A DNA stretch of 64,000 nucleotides from assembly GCA_030426805.1 (NCBI GenBank), contig JAUHXU010000002.1, positions 372,001 to 436,000 on the forward strand. The letters are read 5' to 3'. The notes beneath the pieces are model-generated. The model worked only from the letters and a program-made list of their open reading frames with translations, made no database searches and had not been told where the DNA came from. Shown here piece by piece: positions 37,996 through 47,466 of this stretch. The DNA is from a bacterium. Lineage in GTDB: Bacteria; Planctomycetota; JAFGQW01. The first letter of the stretch is position 1; each line of letters starts with the position of its first letter. The position numbers and the translations under genes were made by a program.

Positions 37996-39129
37996 CTAGC
38001 GCCCGCGGTAGGCCTTCTTCACCCAGGCCTTCCACTCCTCGAAGAACGCGGGCACGCTGCGCCCGAACGCGCGTTTGAAGGTCGCGTTGTGCTGCAGTTG
38101 CTTGGCGCGTCCGAGTTCGCGGAGGAACTTGCGCAGACCCACGCGGTGTTCGGCGAGGATGTAGTCGACGAGTGAGAACGAGATCCCGTGCTCGATGCCG
38201 CCGAGCGACGAGAGGTCGCGGATCTCCGAGAACTCGGCGAAGTTCGGTGCGCGGTTCGTCAGCACGAGGCGGCGAACGCGGGAGCGCCAACTGGAGCCGC
38301 GGAACTCGCCGACGTTGCGCGATTCGCTGAAGCAGTAGGTGTTCGTCTCGGTGCTCTCGCGCCGCTCGAACCAGTGCGCGAAACCCGCGTCCAACCACGA
38401 CGGCATGTTGAAGCCGTTGCGGATCTGGCATTCGAGCAGCAGGTGCGCCCACATGTGGATGACCGCGTTGTTCCACGTGTTCGGCCCGCCGCGATCCGGC
38501 GGCGGCCGGGCGAACCCGATCGCGTCGTCGTTGCGGAGGATGATCTCCTGCCCGCCGTTGGCGGCCTTTCCGGTGAAGCGGTCCGTGAAACGGTCGTAGT
38601 CGCGCTGCCGCCCGAACAGATAGATCTCGTGTTTGGCCTTGCGGTTCATGTAGCCCGAGTAGGACGACGCGCGGGTGCCGAAGATCTCCCAGAACTCGAG
38701 CTTGCACCGGTGCATGTGCAGCGCGAGCAGGTGCGCGAACTGGTGGCCGTCGAGCTTCGGATACTTGCCCTTCACGCGGGGGAAGCGCTCCCGGAGCTTC
38801 GGGAGTTCCTCGAGCAGGCGTGGCGCGGTCGACGGCGAGAGCCGGCACCCCGGGATCGTCGACACGAGCTTGAAGTCCTCGGTCTCGATGTAGACGAGCC
38901 GCTTCGATCCGATGTCGTCGAGCACGATCTGTGCGTCGCGCTCCATCAGCCGGCCGCTGCGGGCGGGGCCGTCGATCTTCTTCTTGCGCAGGCAGACCGA
39001 ACAGTACGGTTTGGTCGGGTACGCGTCGAAGCGCCCGGGCTTGCCTTTTTTGCCGTCCGGGCCCATCTGCGCAGCGGGCGCAGTCGAGATGGCGATCACC
39101 GCCACGGAGATCGCGAGGAGTCGGCGCAT
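37996..39129 (-). CDS. Exported gluzincin-like protein with degenerate zinc motif, 377 aa
   Basis: Signal peptide MRRLLAISVAVIAISTAPAAQ, then a CSVC pair near residue 43. The C-terminal half has the layout of DUF1570/peptidase MA-type metalloproteases: NAVIHMWAHLLLE (about 217-229), then PSWLDAGFAHWFERR, then an ISFSLVDYIL helix. The zinc motif HExxH reads HMWAH and the usual EGxAxYxE reads AGFAHWFE, so the catalytic glutamate and probably the third ligand are missing. It may be an inactive, binding-only relative. GGGAGGATACTCG precedes the ATG, and TATACT lies about 30 bases up. Confidence 0.72.
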   Translation of the reverse strand: MRRLLAISVAVIAISTAPAAQMGPDGKKGKPGRFDAYPTKPYCSVCLRKKKIDGPARSGRLMERDAQIVLDDIGSKRLVYIETEDFKLVSTIPGCRLSPSTAPRLLEELPKLRERFPRVKGKYPKLDGHQFAHLLALHMHRCKLEFWEIFGTRASSYSGYMNRKAKHEIYLFGRQRDYDRFTDRFTGKAANGGQEIILRNDDAIGFARPPPDRGGPNTWNNAVIHMWAHLLLECQIRNGFNMPSWLDAGFAHWFERRESTETNTYCFSESRNVGEFRGSSWRSRVRRLVLTNRAPNFAEFSEIRDLSSLGGIEHGISFSLVDYILAEHRVGLRKFLRELGRAKQLQHNATFKRAFGRSVPAFFEEWKAWVKKAYRGR

Positions 39130-39315
39130 CGAGTATCCTCCCTAGAGCCGGCACTGAGTATACCAGTCGCACTTCCGTTTTTCGGCGTCGGGCTCAAGCC
39201 GAGACGGTGCGCGGGATTGGCCGGCGAAACTTGCCCGCCCCGGGGATGTGCGCTTGGATGGATTGCCCGGACGACTCCGGGATTGCCCGCGAAAACCACC
39301 GCGAAGGAACCCACG

Positions 39316-40611
39316 ATGACCTACCGAACCCGCTTGCTCGGCGCCCTCACCGGTGTCGCGCTCCTCGTCGGCGCTTCGACCGCGCAGACGATCAACGATG
39401 GCGACATCGTCTACAGCGGCATCAGCTCGACCGCCCAGCAGGGCGCGCTGTGGCGCTTCGATCCGCTCACGCAGACCGTGACGACGATCACGACGCAGTT
39501 CGCTGCCAACAACCACCTCTACCAGGTGGACATGGCGGCGGACAACACGCAGCTGCTCGTCTCGCAGACGCGCGACACGCTGCTGTTCTCCGATCTCTAC
39601 CACGTGCAGCCGAACGGCGCCGCGGCCGCGGTCGCCCAGAACATCCCCGAGTGGATCACCGGGATGGACCTCGACGGCGACGACCACTGGATCGTGACGA
39701 CCGACATCGGCGGCATCTTCCAGGTCAACCGCGTCTCGGGGCAGGTGACGACCCTCGTCCCGGCGCCGGCCGTCGATGACTACGAGGGCATCGCGATCGT
39801 CCGCGAGGGCGGCATCAAGTATGCCGTCGCGAACCTGTTTGCGACGGCGCCGTCTCCGGCCGTCTACAACATGGACCGCACCGGCCTGATCGGCACGATC
39901 GTGCCGGCCGGCCCGAACCTGATCGACATCTACGACATCAACTTCGGTGCGCCGACCGGTCACCTCTTCGCGTCCGACTACACGGTCGGCGTCAGCCAGG
40001 TCACCCTCGGTGGCGCGGTGTCGTCGCTCGTGCCGTTCGACGACGTCGAGGGCGTGCGCGTCCTGCCGGACAACACGATGTACCTGATCGGCAACGCGAC
40101 CGTGGCCTCGAACCTCGAGAACACGATCCAGCGCTGGGACCTGACGACGAACATCCCGATCAACACGTGGCAGATCCCGCAGACGCCGCTGACGAACTGG
40201 TTCACCTACGGCATCGCGGTCTACGGGTCGCGCGCGCTGACGTGCACCGGGCTCGCGCAGCCGGGCGGTTCGGTCCAGGTCGCCGTGAAGAGCCACCGCG
40301 CTGCGGCGGCCAACGCGAACTACCAGCTCGCGATCGCGAACGGGCGTCGCCCCGGCGTCAAGCTGCCCAACGGCGAGTGGCTGATGCTCAACGTCACCGA
40401 CCCGCTGTTCGTGCTGTCGGCGAACAACCTGCTGCCGGGCATCACGACCGGCTTCTCCGGCACGCTCGACGGAACCGGCCGCGGGGCGGGCACCGTCAAC
40501 ATCCCGGCCTCGCTGCCGGCGAACCTCGGCATCACGATCTTCGTCGCCGGCGTGATCTACAACGGCGGTGGCGTCGTGCAGGTGACGAACACCCACTGGT
40601 TCGAGCTCTGA
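39316..40611 (+). CDS. Secreted beta-propeller protein with shared C-terminal domain, 431 aa
   Basis: Signal peptide MTYRTRLLGALTGVALLVGASTAQ. Blades include ALWRFDPLTQTVTTITTQF, DLYHVQPNGAAAAVAQN, GIFQVNRVSGQVTTLVPA and NTIQRWDLTTNIPINTW. The C-terminal domain (from about 320, VAVKSHRAAAANANYQLAI) contains RRPGVKLPNGEWLMLNVTDPLFVLS and ends LGITIFVAGVIY, closest to the product at 11777. The gene stands alone, convergent with the large channel gene, with the hairpin at 40619-40639 between them. Confidence 0.78.
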   Translation: MTYRTRLLGALTGVALLVGASTAQTINDGDIVYSGISSTAQQGALWRFDPLTQTVTTITTQFAANNHLYQVDMAADNTQLLVSQTRDTLLFSDLYHVQPNGAAAAVAQNIPEWITGMDLDGDDHWIVTTDIGGIFQVNRVSGQVTTLVPAPAVDDYEGIAIVREGGIKYAVANLFATAPSPAVYNMDRTGLIGTIVPAGPNLIDIYDINFGAPTGHLFASDYTVGVSQVTLGGAVSSLVPFDDVEGVRVLPDNTMYLIGNATVASNLENTIQRWDLTTNIPINTWQIPQTPLTNWFTYGIAVYGSRALTCTGLAQPGGSVQVAVKSHRAAAANANYQLAIANGRRPGVKLPNGEWLMLNVTDPLFVLSANNLLPGITTGFSGTLDGTGRGAGTVNIPASLPANLGITIFVAGVIYNGGGVVQVTNTHWFEL

Positions 40612-40618
40612 TCGAATC

Positions 40619-40639
40619 CCGCGGGCGCCCTGCCCGCGG
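40619..40639. terminator. GC-rich hairpin between convergent genes
   Basis: Perfect 8-bp stem CCGCGGGC / GCCCGCGG with a 5-base loop, 8 bases after the propeller gene stop and 38 before the end of the convergent channel gene. No T run follows, so intrinsic termination would be weak. Confidence 0.45.
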
Positions 40640-40676
40640 CACGCGCGGCCGGGCCACCAAGGCGACGCGGCGGACG

Positions 40677-43600
40677 CTACTGCGTTCCGTCGCCGTCGTC
40701 GGCCCGGCCGCCCAGCACGTCGCGCAGCCCCGATGCCGAGCGAATGTGCAGGTCGCGCTGGGGGAACGCGATCTCGATCGACGCGTCGCGGAACGCTCGG
40801 TCGATCTCCATGTGCACGAGGTGCGTCACCTCGGGCCACAGGTCGCGCGTCGCGATGAACACGCGCAGTTCGAAGTCGAGTGAACTCGCGCCGAAGCCCC
40901 GGAACAGCGCGGACGGCGCCGGATCCGCGAGCACGACCGCGTTCTTCTTCGCGACCGAGAGCAGCAGTTCGTGCGCCCGCTTCGTATCGGACCCGTAGGC
41001 GATCCCGACCGGGATGATCACGCGGCTGATCGGGTCGCTCAAGCTCCAGTTGATCACGTTGTTCGTGATGAACGCCTTGTTCGGGACCAGCATCTCGCGG
41101 CGGTCCCAGTCGAGCACGGTCGTCGCGCGCATGCGCACGCGCATCACGCGCCCTTCGACATCGCCGATCGTGACGATGTCCCCGACCCGCACGGGGCGTT
41201 CGATCAGGATGATGATCCCCGAGACGAAGTTCGCGAAGATCTCCTGCAGGCCGAACGCGAGGCCGAACGTCAGCGCGGCCGCGAGCCACTGGATCTTCGA
41301 CCAGTCGAGCCCGATCGCGCTCGCCGTGACCGCGACGCCGACGCCGAGGATCACATAGCGGCACAGGGTCGTGATCGCGTTGCGCGACCCGCTGTCGAGC
41401 GCGAGACGGCGCAGCATCGAGATCTCGAGGAGCCCCGGCAGGTTCTTCGCCGCGAGCAACGTGAGCAGCAGCGCGACGAGTGCGAACAGCGCGTCGGCGG
41501 CCGTGACGACCGTCGGCGTGCTCGCCTCCGAGGTGTCGTCGGGCGTGGACGGCGTGAGCGTCGGCGCCGGCAGCACCGGGCCGGGCGCGGCGGTTGCCGC
41601 GGTCGTCGCGGTGCGGGGTGTCGGTGCCGCCTCCGGTTCCGCCTGCAACTCGCTGGTCGGGGTGACGACGCGGAACTCCGGCCACAGCTGCAGTCGATCG
41701 AGCCCGCGCAACGCCGGGAGCACGCTCGTCCACAGCAGGAACAGGCCGACGAGGAGCGCGAGGGTCAGCGCGCTTCGGAAGAGCTGGCGCGTCTGCGCGT
41801 CGACGGCCGGAATGTCGATCGTCTCCTCGTCGATCGTCGTCGACTCGCGCATCGACGTCCCGGCCTCGACGCGCGCTTGCACGCGCTGCTTGGCCTGCTC
41901 GATCGCGAGTCGGCGCCGCGCGATGAACAGCCAGCGAAGCAGCAGCGCGTAGACGAGCATCAGCCCCGCGATCAACATCGTCGACTCGCGGAAGCACGCC
42001 TGCAACTCCTCGGCGGTGTAGTGGTAGCCGGTCATCGTCAGCGCGATCAGCGCGAACGGCGTCGCGAGCATCAGCGCGAACCACAGGCGGTGGGTCCGGG
42101 CGAGCAGGGTGCCGCTCGCGAGAAACGCCGGCGAGTAGAACGGGGAACTCGGCCGCAACAAGCGCCAGATGAGCGTCGTCACGGCGGCGGCCGACAGGAT
42201 GAACAGCGTCCGCCCGATCGACTGGTCCCACGCTTCGCTCCGGGCGAAGACCGACGACGCGAACCCGATCGGCACGCCGACCACGAGGAACCAGCGCAGC
42301 TCGTTTCGCAGCTTGCGCAGGCTCGCGGTCGGCCAGCGAAGGTGGACTTCACCGACGCCCTGCTCGCGCGTGAGACGCAGCGTGAGCCCGATCGTGAAGA
42401 GCACCGGCACGAGCCCGAGCGCCGCGGCGCCGATCGCGTGAGCGGCGTCGCCGTCGACCGAAGCCGACAACAGCGTGCGCCCGACCAGCCAGGCGATCAG
42501 CGGTCCCGGCAGTGACTGGACCACCGCGCCGAGGAGCGCACGCACGGTCCAGCGCAAGCCGTCGGTGCGATAGGAGCGGATCCGTTCGGCCAGCGCCGTC
42601 TGGTCGTGGCGGATCGTGCGGCGCAGTCCGATCGCGCCGGCGAGCACGAGCAGCACGGCGACGATCCCCGCCCAGCGATTGCCGAGGCCGCCGGTGAACC
42701 GACGCCACGTGCCCCGCCACGCGGCGCCGTCGGCGAGCCACCGCATCGCACCGGCCGCGCGGGCGGGCGTCGGCCATTCGGTGTTTTCGCTGCGCACCCA
42801 CAGGATCCGCTCTTCGAGGTAGGTGCGAGCCGTTTCGATCACGGCGTCGAGTTCGCGCGAGATCAGCTCGTGCTCGCCGAGCGTCGCGATCAGCGAGTTC
42901 AGGTCGTCGTGGATCGCGTCCAGCAGCCGCTTCTGCGTCGCGAGCAGCTCGCGCGCGACCGTGATCGCTTCGGCGCGTGCCGACGGTTCGACCTTCGCCC
43001 GGAGCACCGCGGCGAGGCGTTGGTGGCGCGCCGCGACGTCGCCGTCGGCGTCGCGCCGCTCCTCGATCTCGAGCTGGTCGAGCTGCGCGCGCGAAAACCG
43101 GGTGCGCAGCGCGTTGACGTTCGTCCGTGCGCGGTCGATCGCACGGATCCGCTGCCGCTCGCGCTTCAGGACCGCGCCCATGCCTTCGGTCAGGCCGGCG
43201 ATCGCCATGCGCCGATGGGTGGCGCGAAAGCGGTCCCGAACTTCGGCCAGGCGCCCGCGGTCGGCCGCGAGCGCGTCGCGGGCCCGGGCGTTCTCGGCCG
43301 CCAATCCCGACTCACCGGTTCGGCGCTCGGCGAGCTGCTTGTTGTCGTCGGCGATCGCGCCGAGTTCCGCGACGGCCTGGGTGATCCGGAGCCGTTGCTG
43401 ATCCGCGGCCTGTCGCGCGGTCGCTTCGGCCTCGCGCTTGCGAACCTCGGCGACGCGGTTGCGCCAGAACTCCGCGATACGGGCAGCGGTCTCGCGCTCG
43501 CGGGTCGCGCGGTCGCGTTCGAGCGGCAGGAGGGCGCGTTCGGCCTCGTTGCGCGCGCGCTCGGCCTCGAGGTTGCGTACGACCGCGTGCTGGGCAGCGA

Positions 43601-44186
43601 GTCGTGCCCGCAGGCGCAGTCGGCGGGCGTCGGCGACCGGGTCGCCGCCGGCGGTGGCGCGCAACTCCCCTTCGGTCTCCTGGATCGTGCGCTGCGCCGC
43701 CGCGAGTTCCTCGAGCAACGCCGGTTGGCGGGCGGCCCGGGCGGCGAGTTCCTTCGCGATCTTCGCGTCGAGCCGCTCGGCCTCGGCCAGCGCGGCATCG
43801 GCCCGTTCGAGCGCGTCCTCGATGTCGCGGGGCGTCGCGTCCGGGGCGACCGTCGGCAATGCCCGGTCGGGCGGCTTGCGCAACGCGCGCTGCACCTCGG
43901 CGAGTTGAGCGGGCGCCCGCTCCGCCTGCGCGGTGAGGTCGCCGGCTTCCTGACGCGCCTTCGCCGCCCGCTTCGCGTGCTCCAGCGCCTCTTCGAGCAG
44001 CGGGCGCAGCACCGCGCTCTCGGGGGCGTCCTTCGCGAGCGCGTCGATCCGGGCCTGGATTGCCTCCGGCGTGGGGGGATCGTCTTGCGGCTCCTGGGCG
44101 AAAGCCACCGCGACGAAGGCGACGGTCGCGATGCAGACGAGAGCGATCGAGCGGAGCGATCGGTAGCGATGCGGGGTCGTCGTCAC
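40677..44186 (-). CDS. MscK/KefA-like mechanosensitive channel, 1169 aa
   Basis: Large MscS-superfamily channel of the inner membrane, opening under membrane tension. A signal peptide (VAFVAVAFAQ) precedes a periplasmic coiled-coil region of about 450 residues, rich in Ala, Glu and Arg. About ten membrane helices follow (530-920) with a low-complexity linker of proline, threonine and alanine. The conserved MscS core is about 955-1130: WLAAALTFGLAFGLQEIFANFVSGIIILIERPVRVGDIVTIGDVEGRVMRV and LVPNKAF. Layout and length match MscK. It starts at GTG 44186 with AGAGGA upstream and diverges from the kinase operon. Confidence 0.92.
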   Translation of the reverse strand: MTTTPHRYRSLRSIALVCIATVAFVAVAFAQEPQDDPPTPEAIQARIDALAKDAPESAVLRPLLEEALEHAKRAAKARQEAGDLTAQAERAPAQLAEVQRALRKPPDRALPTVAPDATPRDIEDALERADAALAEAERLDAKIAKELAARAARQPALLEELAAAQRTIQETEGELRATAGGDPVADARRLRLRARLAAQHAVVRNLEAERARNEAERALLPLERDRATRERETAARIAEFWRNRVAEVRKREAEATARQAADQQRLRITQAVAELGAIADDNKQLAERRTGESGLAAENARARDALAADRGRLAEVRDRFRATHRRMAIAGLTEGMGAVLKRERQRIRAIDRARTNVNALRTRFSRAQLDQLEIEERRDADGDVAARHQRLAAVLRAKVEPSARAEAITVARELLATQKRLLDAIHDDLNSLIATLGEHELISRELDAVIETARTYLEERILWVRSENTEWPTPARAAGAMRWLADGAAWRGTWRRFTGGLGNRWAGIVAVLLVLAGAIGLRRTIRHDQTALAERIRSYRTDGLRWTVRALLGAVVQSLPGPLIAWLVGRTLLSASVDGDAAHAIGAAALGLVPVLFTIGLTLRLTREQGVGEVHLRWPTASLRKLRNELRWFLVVGVPIGFASSVFARSEAWDQSIGRTLFILSAAAVTTLIWRLLRPSSPFYSPAFLASGTLLARTHRLWFALMLATPFALIALTMTGYHYTAEELQACFRESTMLIAGLMLVYALLLRWLFIARRRLAIEQAKQRVQARVEAGTSMRESTTIDEETIDIPAVDAQTRQLFRSALTLALLVGLFLLWTSVLPALRGLDRLQLWPEFRVVTPTSELQAEPEAAPTPRTATTAATAAPGPVLPAPTLTPSTPDDTSEASTPTVVTAADALFALVALLLTLLAAKNLPGLLEISMLRRLALDSGSRNAITTLCRYVILGVGVAVTASAIGLDWSKIQWLAAALTFGLAFGLQEIFANFVSGIIILIERPVRVGDIVTIGDVEGRVMRVRMRATTVLDWDRREMLVPNKAFITNNVINWSLSDPISRVIIPVGIAYGSDTKRAHELLLSVAKKNAVVLADPAPSALFRGFGASSLDFELRVFIATRDLWPEVTHLVHMEIDRAFRDASIEIAFPQRDLHIRSASGLRDVLGGRADDGDGTQ

Positions 44187-44270
44187 GTCGGAGTCCTCTG
44201 CGCACGGGCGGGTGAGGAATGTCTACCGGGGGCGCCGCCCGCTTGCGAGGGAAATCGTCCTTCGCGTCGC

Positions 44271-44299
44271 GTGACACCCGTAGTGCGATCGGCTATCTT
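44271..44299 (+). promoter_or_regulatory. Sigma-70-like promoter for the kinase operon
   Basis: GTGACA (5 of 6 to consensus), 17-base spacer, TATCTT; the -10 ends 38 bases before the GTG at 44338. Confidence 0.6.
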
Positions 44300-44337
44300 G
44301 ATCGGTCGGTGCGTTCGCACTGCAGAAGGGGAGACAG

Positions 44338-45156
44338 GTGCCTGCGACGAAAGCGCTGAAGCCGCGTCAGCGGCTGGGGAAGTACCGGATCGAGCGACGG
44401 CTCGGCGTGGGCGGCTTTGCAGCCGTCTACCGCGCGTTCGACACGATCGAGGGACGGTCGGTGGCGCTGAAGGTTCCCCACGGCGAGTGGATCGACGACG
44501 AGACGCTCGACCTGTTCCGTCGCGAGGTGCGACTCACGGCGGTCCTGGACCATCCGAACATCCTGCCGCTGAAGAACGCGCAGTTCATCGACGACCACTT
44601 CGTGATCGCGACGCCGCTCGGCACCGAGACGCTCGCCGAGCGCCTGAAGCGCCGGATCACGACGCAGAAGGTCCTCGACTACATCCGGCAACTCCTCGAC
44701 GCGGTCGCGTGCGCGCACCGCCACCGCGTGATTCACTGCGACATCAAGCCGGATAATGTGATCGTCTTTCCCGGCGATCGCATCCGCCTCGCCGACTTCG
44801 GGATCGCCCGTGTCGCGCAACGCACGGTGATGGCGTCGGGGTCGGGCACGGTGGGCTACCTCGCGCCGGAACAAGCGCTCGGTCGTCCGTCGGTGCGCTC
44901 CGACGTGTTTTCGATCGGCCTGCTCTGCTACCGGATGCTGACCGGCAGCGTGCCCGAATGGCCGTTCGATTGGCCACCGGAAGGCATCGAGCGGCTCGAT
45001 GCGAAGGCGCACCCGGCGTTCGTGCGTTTCCTGCGCAAGTCGATGCGAGTGCGCCAGCAACAGCGATACGCGAACGCGATCGAGATGCGCGAGGCGTTCG
45101 GGCGACTCGCGACCGCGAAGCGCCTCGTCGCGCCGGCGCGGCGCCGCGCGCGATGA
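44338..45156 (+). CDS. Soluble Ser/Thr protein kinase (Hanks type), 272 aa
   Basis: Only a kinase domain, no membrane segment. ATP loop RLGVGGFAAVYRA (22-33), lysine 45 in VALKV, glutamate 63 in helix C, catalytic loop HCDIKPDN (D135, K137, N140), ADFG (D153), activation segment with several Ser/Thr (RTVMASGSGTVGY) and APEQ. Cysteine replaces the arginine of the usual HRD, making it a non-RD kinase whose activity may not depend on loop phosphorylation. GTG start with GGGGAG upstream. It overlaps the PP2C gene by ATGA, so kinase and opposing phosphatase are made together. Confidence 0.95.
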   Translation: MPATKALKPRQRLGKYRIERRLGVGGFAAVYRAFDTIEGRSVALKVPHGEWIDDETLDLFRREVRLTAVLDHPNILPLKNAQFIDDHFVIATPLGTETLAERLKRRITTQKVLDYIRQLLDAVACAHRHRVIHCDIKPDNVIVFPGDRIRLADFGIARVAQRTVMASGSGTVGYLAPEQALGRPSVRSDVFSIGLLCYRMLTGSVPEWPFDWPPEGIERLDAKAHPAFVRFLRKSMRVRQQQRYANAIEMREAFGRLATAKRLVAPARRRAR

Positions 45157-45971
45157 GTCCGGCACCGGCGCCCCTGCGCGCCCACTACTGGTGCAACGCC
45201 GACACGTCGGAGCCGGTCTCGCTCGCGGTCGGCGGCGGGGCGGCCGTCGCGTTCAATCGACCGGCACCCGGATCGCGGCGGACGAACCAAGACAGCGCGG
45301 GCGCGGTCGCGATCGGCGGCGACTCGGCGCTCCTCGCGGTGGCCGACGGTGCGGGTGGGCTGCCGAAGGGGGATCGCGCGTCGCGCGCAGCGATCCACGC
45401 GCTGTTTCGCGCGGTGCGCGAGGCGGAGCGCTCGGACGTCGCGCGGCGCGAGGGCATCCTGACCGGGTTCGACCGCGCCAACGGTGCCGTTCGACGGTTG
45501 GGCGGGGCCGCGAGCACGCTCGTCGCGGTGAGCGTCGTCGGCCGCACCGCGCGCACCTACCACGTGGGCGACTCGACCGCGCTGATCGTCACGTCGCGCG
45601 GGGTCGTGCGGCTGCAGACGATCGACCACTCGCCGGCCGGCTACGCGGTCGAGGCCGGGGAGATCGACGCGAGCGAGGCGATGCACCACGACGCGCGGCA
45701 CGTGCTGCTCAACTCGCTCGGCAGCTCGACGATGCGCATCGAGGTCAGCTCGCGGGTCAAGCTCGGCCGGCGCGACACGGTCGTCCTCGCGAGCGACGGC
45801 CTCTTCGACAACCTGACGGTCGACGAGGTCGCCGACGTCGCCCGCCGCCGATCGCTCGAAGCCGTGGTGGCCTCGCTCGCGTCCCGCGCGCGGGAGCGGA
45901 TGCTGGCGGCCGGTGACGGCGAGCCATCCAAAATCGACGACCTCGCGCTGATCGCGTATCGGCGGACGTAG
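45153..45971 (+). CDS. PP2C-type Ser/Thr protein phosphatase, 272 aa
   Basis: Metal-dependent phosphatase. Motifs in order: RRTNQDSAG (usual NED), AVADGAGGLPKGDRAS (DGxGG, metal aspartate), AASTLVAVSVVGRTARTYHVGDS, LASDGLFDNL and the C-terminal DDLALIAYR. About 25 residues precede the catalytic fold. It most likely reverses the phosphorylation made by the kinase translated just before it. Stop at 45971 is followed by an inverted repeat enclosing a TATACT box ahead of the sigma-54 activator gene. Confidence 0.92.
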   Translation: MSPAPAPLRAHYWCNADTSEPVSLAVGGGAAVAFNRPAPGSRRTNQDSAGAVAIGGDSALLAVADGAGGLPKGDRASRAAIHALFRAVREAERSDVARREGILTGFDRANGAVRRLGGAASTLVAVSVVGRTARTYHVGDSTALIVTSRGVVRLQTIDHSPAGYAVEAGEIDASEAMHHDARHVLLNSLGSSTMRIEVSSRVKLGRRDTVVLASDGLFDNLTVDEVADVARRRSLEAVVASLASRARERMLAAGDGEPSKIDDLALIAYRRT

Positions 45972-45972
45972 C

Positions 45973-46006
45973 CGGGCCGGTATACTGCGCGGCGACTCCC
46001 GGCCCG
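45973..46006 (+). promoter_or_regulatory. Inverted repeat enclosing a TATACT box, upstream of the sigma-54 activator
   Basis: CGGGCCGG (45973-45980) and its exact complement CCGGCCCG (45999-46006) flank TATACT (45981-45986). No fair -35 sits at 16-18 bases. It could be an operator over a promoter or an RNA hairpin that adjusts expression between the phosphatase and the activator. Confidence 0.4.
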
Positions 46007-46020
46007 ATGGGACAGCGCCG

Positions 46021-47466
46021 ATGCCACGGATCCTCCTCGTCGACAGCGACCGCGATCTCGTCGATCGGTGCGCCACGATCTTGCGCGGCGCGGGCCACGA
46101 CATCGCCGTCGCGACGAGCGGTGCCGAGGCGATCGCGCAGGCGGCCGACGCCGACGTCGTGCTTCTCGCGGGCGCGCTTCCCGACGGGGACGGTCTCGCG
46201 ACGCTGCGCCACCTGCTCGACGACGACCCGAAGCGGGCCGTCGTGATGCTGACCGCGAGCGGCGGCAGCGCCGAGGCGATCGAGGCGATCCAGGCCGGCG
46301 CGTTCGACTACCTGGTCAAGCCGGTCGACCTGCGGTCGATCGAGGGGGTCGTCGACCGTGCGGTGCGCGCGCGGCGGACGATGGAGATGCCCGTCGAACT
46401 CGGCGCCGACGGGGAGCCGGCGTCCCCGGACGCGCTCGTCGGGCGGGGCCCGGCGATTCAGCGCGTCTACAAGTCGATCGGGCGCCTCGCCGCCCAGGAC
46501 GTCACCGTGCTGATCCGCGGCGAAACCGGTACGGGCAAGGAACTCGTCGCCCGCGCGATCTACGCGCACAGCCGCCGCCGCGACCGGCCGTTCCTCGCGA
46601 TCAACTGCACCGCGATTCCCGACGCGCTGCTGGAGAGCGAGTTGTTCGGCCACGAGAAGGGCGCGTTCACCGGGGCGGATCGGCGGCGCATCGGCAAGTT
46701 CGAGCAGTATGACGGCGGCACGCTCTTCCTCGACGAGATCGGCGACATGCCGGCGTCGCTGCAGTCGAAGATGCTGCGCCTGTTGCAGGATCAGTCGTTC
46801 CAGCGGGTCGGCGGCTCGGAGACGATTCGCACCGACGTGCGCATCGTCGCGGCGACGAACTGCGACCTCGAGGACGCGATGGACCGGCGGTTGTTCAGAC
46901 GCGACCTGTTCTACCGGCTCGCGGGCTTCACGATCGCGCTGCCGCCGTTGCGCGACCGGCTGGAGGACGTCCGTGAACTCGTCGACCACTTCCTCGCGCG
47001 CGACCGGGGCCGCTTCGGAAAAGCGCTGCGCACGGTGTCGGACGACGCACTCGCCCGCATGTGCGAGTACGGCTGGCCTGGCAACGTCCGCGAACTCGAG
47101 AACGTCGTTCGGTTCGCGCTCGTCAACGGCGCCGGGGAGGTGTTGATGCCGGAGCATCTGCCCGACGGCATCCACCGCCACACGCCGGTGGACGACGAGG
47201 AGGAGTCGGACTCGCCGATCGCCGACTTCATCGACGCGCGCCTGCACGCCGGGACGACCACGTTGCACGAAGAGGCGATCGAGCGCGTCGAACGCGTGCT
47301 GCTCGAACGGGTGCTCGCGTGGACCCGTGGCAACCAGGTCCGCGCGGCGTCGATCCTCGGCCTCGCGCGCAACACCCTCCGTGCAAAGCTGCGGCGCTAT
47401 CGGCTCGCGCCACCCGCGGCGACCCCGGACGCGGACGGAGAGGACGTGGATCATGGCGACGCGTGA
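46021..47466 (+). CDS. Sigma-54-dependent activator (NtrC family) with degenerate receiver, 481 aa
   Basis: Receiver domain (1-120), AAA+ domain (about 140-375) and Fis-type helix-turn-helix (about 440-465, NQVRAASILGLARNTLRAKLRR). The AAA+ part is intact: Walker A GETGTGKE, ESELFGHEKGAFTGA with the sigma-54-contacting GAFTGA loop, Walker B GGTLFLDEIGD and the arginine fingers in FRRDLFYRL. In the receiver, D8/D10, T77 and K98 are kept, but the phosphoacceptor position is alanine 50 (VVLLAGALPD). Ordinary histidine-kinase control is therefore unlikely. The adjacent kinase and phosphatase are candidate controllers. Its end overlaps the channel gene by 14 bases. Confidence 0.93.
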   Translation: MPRILLVDSDRDLVDRCATILRGAGHDIAVATSGAEAIAQAADADVVLLAGALPDGDGLATLRHLLDDDPKRAVVMLTASGGSAEAIEAIQAGAFDYLVKPVDLRSIEGVVDRAVRARRTMEMPVELGADGEPASPDALVGRGPAIQRVYKSIGRLAAQDVTVLIRGETGTGKELVARAIYAHSRRRDRPFLAINCTAIPDALLESELFGHEKGAFTGADRRRIGKFEQYDGGTLFLDEIGDMPASLQSKMLRLLQDQSFQRVGGSETIRTDVRIVAATNCDLEDAMDRRLFRRDLFYRLAGFTIALPPLRDRLEDVRELVDHFLARDRGRFGKALRTVSDDALARMCEYGWPGNVRELENVVRFALVNGAGEVLMPEHLPDGIHRHTPVDDEEESDSPIADFIDARLHAGTTTLHEEAIERVERVLLERVLAWTRGNQVRAASILGLARNTLRAKLRRYRLAPPAATPDADGEDVDHGDA

